Source: Flavobacterium denitrificans DSM 15936 (GTDB lineage: Bacteria; Bacteroidota; Bacteroidia; Flavobacteriales; Flavobacteriaceae). From it: DNA of 64,000 nt. Of the stretch, positions 61,951 to 64,000 are shown piece by piece. Numbering within the stretch: position 1 is the stretch's first letter; each line of letters starts with the position of its first letter. The stretch lies in contig NZ_AUDL01000004.1 in NCBI RefSeq assembly GCF_000425445.1, positions 372,001 through 436,000 of the forward strand, written 5' to 3'. Position numbers and translations under genes: made by a program. The notes beneath the pieces are model-generated. The model was given only the letters and a program-made list of their open reading frames with translations. It ran no database searches and was not told where the DNA came from.

Positions 61951-61994
61951 TTCAGATAAGTACTTACAAAACAGACTCCTACAATCACTTCGTC

Positions 61995-62131
61995 GAAAAT
62001 ATCGACCATTCATCTAAAAAGTTTTTTTTTCAAATATACTCGCCATACATTTACTGAACCATAACATTAGTAGGTTAAGTTTATGGTAGATTTGGGGCAA
62101 AAAAGGCGGAAGAGATTCCGCCTTTTTTATT
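61995..62131 (+). ncRNA. Tandem small-RNA gene, copy 2
   Basis: The core at 62057-62102 is identical to copy 1 and ends at the terminator stem GGCGGAA-GAGA-TTCCGCC (62105-62122) plus T-run. The upstream part matches copy 3 (CCATTCATCT, then CATACATTTACTG). The -7 element is degraded (TATCGACC for TAnnTTTG), so this copy may be poorly transcribed on its own. Confidence 0.7.
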
Positions 62132-62268
62132 TTCTTTTTTTAGATAAAAGAACAAAGAAAATAGAAGAAAGAATTTTAAAAAATGAGTATAAAAAAACGA
62201 ACACTGTGTGCTCGTCTTTTTTTTATAATCTATATTCTTTACTCTATTTTCTTTTTAGCTTACTTAAT

Positions 62269-62405
62269 CGGATATATTTGCCATTCGTCTAAAAAAGTTT
62301 TTTATAAAATATAGTCATCATACATTTACTGAACCATAACATTAGTAGGTTAAGTTTATGGTAGATTTGGGGCAAAAAAGGCGGAAGAGATTCCGCCTTT
62401 TTTAT
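62269..62405 (+). ncRNA. Tandem small-RNA gene, copy 3
   Basis: Has an upstream TATATTTG promoter element (near 62271-62279) followed by GCCATTCGTCT, the conserved core at 62332-62377 and the terminator stem GGCGGAA-GAGA-TTCCGCC at 62380-62397 with T-run. It is identical to copy 2 over the last 90 bp. Confidence 0.75.
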
Positions 62406-62532
62406 TTTTTCCTTTTTAGATAAAAGAAAATAGATTATAGAGAATAGAATAAAGACGAAAATATAAAACACAAAAAAAGACGAATAACAATTAAGTCATC
62501 CGTCTTTTTTCTTTGTTCTTTACTCTATCTTC

Positions 62533-63144
62533 TTATTTATCTAAAGCAAATCTTCTTGCAACTTCTGTCCAGTTAATTACGCTGAAGAAAGCTTCAATAT
62601 AATCTGGTCTTCTGTTTTGGTAGTTTAAGTAGTAAGCGTGCTCCCAAACATCCATTCCTAAGATTGGAGTTCCACCGTGACCAGCAACTTCTGGCATTAA
62701 TGGATTATCTTGATTTGGAGTTCCTACAACTTCTAATTTTCCTCCTTTTTGAACTGTTAACCAAGCCCATCCAGAACCGAATTGAGTTGCTCCAGCTTTA
62801 GCAAATTTTGCTTTAAATTCTTCGAAAGATCCAAAAGAAGACTCAATAGCCGCTAACAAATCACCTGTTGGCAATCCTCCTCCGTTTGGAGACATTACCG
62901 TCCAGAATAAATTGTGGTTGTAAAAACCTCCACCATTGTTACGAACTGCAGCGTTAGATTTATCTAAGTTAATCAATATGTTTTCAATTGTTTTTCCTTC
63001 TAAATCTGTACCTGCAATTGCAGCGTTAAGATTTGTTGTATATGCATTGTGGTGCTTTGTATGATGGATTTCCATTGTACGTGCATCAATATGTGGTTCT
63101 AATGCATCATATGCATAAGGTAATTGTGGTAATTCAAAAGCCAT
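62533..63144 (-). CDS. sodA: Superoxide dismutase (Mn/Fe type)
   Basis: This 203-residue enzyme converts superoxide to hydrogen peroxide and oxygen. Metal ligands lie in [11 protein letters not shown] (H), [13 protein letters not shown] (H) and DVWEHAYYL (D and H). The GGGFYNH and NQDNPLMP motifs are of the Mn-type subgroup. It is intact. The minus-strand promoter element TAAATTTG is at 63181-63188. Confidence 0.95.
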   Translation of the reverse strand: MAFELPQLPYAYDALEPHIDARTMEIHHTKHHNAYTTNLNAAIAGTDLEGKTIENILINLDKSNAAVRNNGGGFYNHNLFWTVMSPNGGGLPTGDLLAAIESSFGSFEEFKAKFAKAGATQFGSGWAWLTVQKGGKLEVVGTPNQDNPLMPEVAGHGGTPILGMDVWEHAYYLNYQNRRPDYIEAFFSVINWTEVARRFALDK

Positions 63145-63180
63145 GATATTAGGATTTTTATTGTTTATAATAATTTATTC

Positions 63181-63188
63181 CAAATTTA
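63181..63188 (-). promoter_or_regulatory. sodA promoter, -7 element
   Basis: On the minus strand TAAATTTG fits TAnnTTTG, 36 bp before the sodA start. Confidence 0.55.
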
Positions 63189-63283
63189 GACATTTAACTT
63201 TGGAATTGAAAATACTATTTAGTTATAATTCAATTAAAATAATCGATAAATTGTTTTTTTAAACGTTAAATACCTGAAAATAT

Positions 63284-63913
63284 TTACTTTCCGTTGAAAG
63301 CTGTCATTGTATTTTCTAAACCGGCAGTTCCAAAAGATTTTATGATTTCAGATGAAATTTCTAATCTTTCAGGCAATTTCGAATTTTCTTCATCGTTCCA
63401 TTCTCCTAAAACATAATCAACTTGTTGGCCTTTTTTGAATTGATCGCTGATTCCGAATCTAAAACGAGTATAGTTTTGTGTATTTAAAACCAAATTGATG
63501 TTTTTAAGTCCGTTATGACCTCCGTCGCTTCCCTTTGGCTTGATTCGGATTGTTCCGAATGAAAGATTTAAATCGTCTGTAATTACTAAAACATTCTCTA
63601 ACGGAATATTTTCTTTATCCATCCAATATTTTACGGCTTTTCCACTTAAGTTCATGTAAGTGTTTGGTTTTAAAAGAAGAAAGGTTCTTCCTTTAAACTT
63701 ATATTCGGCTAAAGATCCTAGTTTTACAGTTTCGAAAGACAAACCTTCTTTTCTTGCTAAAAAATCCAGTACTTTAAATCCGATATTGTGTCGTGTGTTT
63801 ACGTATTCAGCGCCGATGTTTCCTAATCCTACGATTAAATATTTTTTCATATTGTCTTCTGTGTTCTCTTCGTTTTGTGTTGATGAAAACAGTTTTGCGA
63901 TCCATTTTATCAT
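63284..63913 (-). CDS. pth: Peptidyl-tRNA hydrolase
   Basis: Pth releases peptidyl-tRNA dropped from the ribosome. The family core starts at MKKYLIVGLGNIGAEYVNTRHNIGF (residue 22 from the chosen start) and includes LLKPNTYMNLSGKAV, VITDDLNLSFG and GSDGGHNGLKN with the catalytic N, H and D. I keep the long start at 63913 (209 residues), although translation from the ATG of MKKYL (63850) would give a standard-size protein. The upstream part MIKWIAKLFSSTQNEENTED could be real or spurious. Confidence 0.93.
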   Translation of the reverse strand: MIKWIAKLFSSTQNEENTEDNMKKYLIVGLGNIGAEYVNTRHNIGFKVLDFLARKEGLSFETVKLGSLAEYKFKGRTFLLLKPNTYMNLSGKAVKYWMDKENIPLENVLVITDDLNLSFGTIRIKPKGSDGGHNGLKNINLVLNTQNYTRFRFGISDQFKKGQQVDYVLGEWNDEENSKLPERLEISSEIIKSFGTAGLENTMTAFNGK

Positions 63914-64000
63914 TTGGCAAAAATAAGTTTAATTAGGGAATGTAACAATTAGATAATTTGAAAATGTGAAAATTAGATAATTATCTGTTGGTTGATTTTA

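Noticed and set aside
61873..62405. Repeated identical segments looking like a CRISPR array
   Set aside because: Only three repeats spaced 183 and 275 bp apart, each ending in a terminator hairpin; no cas genes or uniform spacers.

Overview
The window is about 33% GC, gene-dense and typical of a Flavobacterium-type member of the Bacteroidota. The evidence is Bacteroidota-style promoters (TTTG ... TAnnTTTG), weak ribosome binding sites, DUF3078/DUF2480/DUF5689/IPExxxVDY family proteins, and a TonB receptor with a carboxypeptidase-like N-terminal domain. No self-replicating element, prophage, IS transposase, rRNA operon or CRISPR array was found.

Layout. 1-3108: secreted and membrane proteins plus a metallo-beta-lactamase-fold hydrolase, all on the minus strand. 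3358-14881: the SUF iron-sulfur assembly region (sufA-like, sufB, sufC, sufD, sufS, sufE, sufT), interrupted by a YoeB-type toxin-antitoxin pair and an FMN reductase (between sufB and sufC), a four-helix-bundle protein (between sufC and sufD), and a convergent serine hydrolase (between sufD and sufS). Long imperfect inverted repeats built of AAAGTC words sit in several of these gaps. 15096-15932: a small protein plus a Zeta-like kinase whose P-loop glycine codon is a stop, bracketed by a 37-bp direct repeat of the hflX terminator. 15936-26509: hflX, a TonB receptor with DUF5689 lipoprotein, an MFS transporter, a Gfo/Idh/MocA oxidoreductase and an Old-Yellow-Enzyme family gene.

26703-33943 is the most distinctive accessory island, all on the minus strand: an HTH regulator, a double-glycine leader peptide, an ABC permease/ATPase pair, an HlyD adaptor, a C39-peptidase ABC exporter, two more double-glycine leader peptides and a secreted HEAGH-motif protein. 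The peptide units share a nearly identical block made of an inverted repeat (TTCCGTC...GACGGAA) and a TAAGTTTG promoter element. I read this as one peptide export system, probably bacteriocin- or signal-like, with two co-regulated peptide transcripts.

34288-40452: rseP, two intact tandem tRNA-Asn genes, and the 3' half of a third tRNA-Asn. The third is joined to a GIY-YIG nuclease gene and contains two 18-bp palindromes exactly in place of two 5-bp tRNA segments. Next come a TPR-like secreted protein, PepC, and two adjacent decayed genes (an AraC regulator with one stop; a CPBP protease with one stop and one frameshift). 40553-50056: a minus-strand set of outer-membrane and periplasmic genes (BamA-like barrel, SphA-like transporters, a membrane-bound AraC regulator, DUF4136, DUF2252, HAD hydrolase, arylsulfatase). 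50509-63913: mostly core genes (pyk, rnc, fabF, acpP, purN, rnhA, a sigma/anti-sigma-like pair, a PfkB kinase, a PurF-like amidotransferase, sodA, pth). Between purF and sodA lie three copies of a conserved non-coding element, each ending in a terminator hairpin whose stem covaries between copies; I regard these as tandem small-RNA genes.
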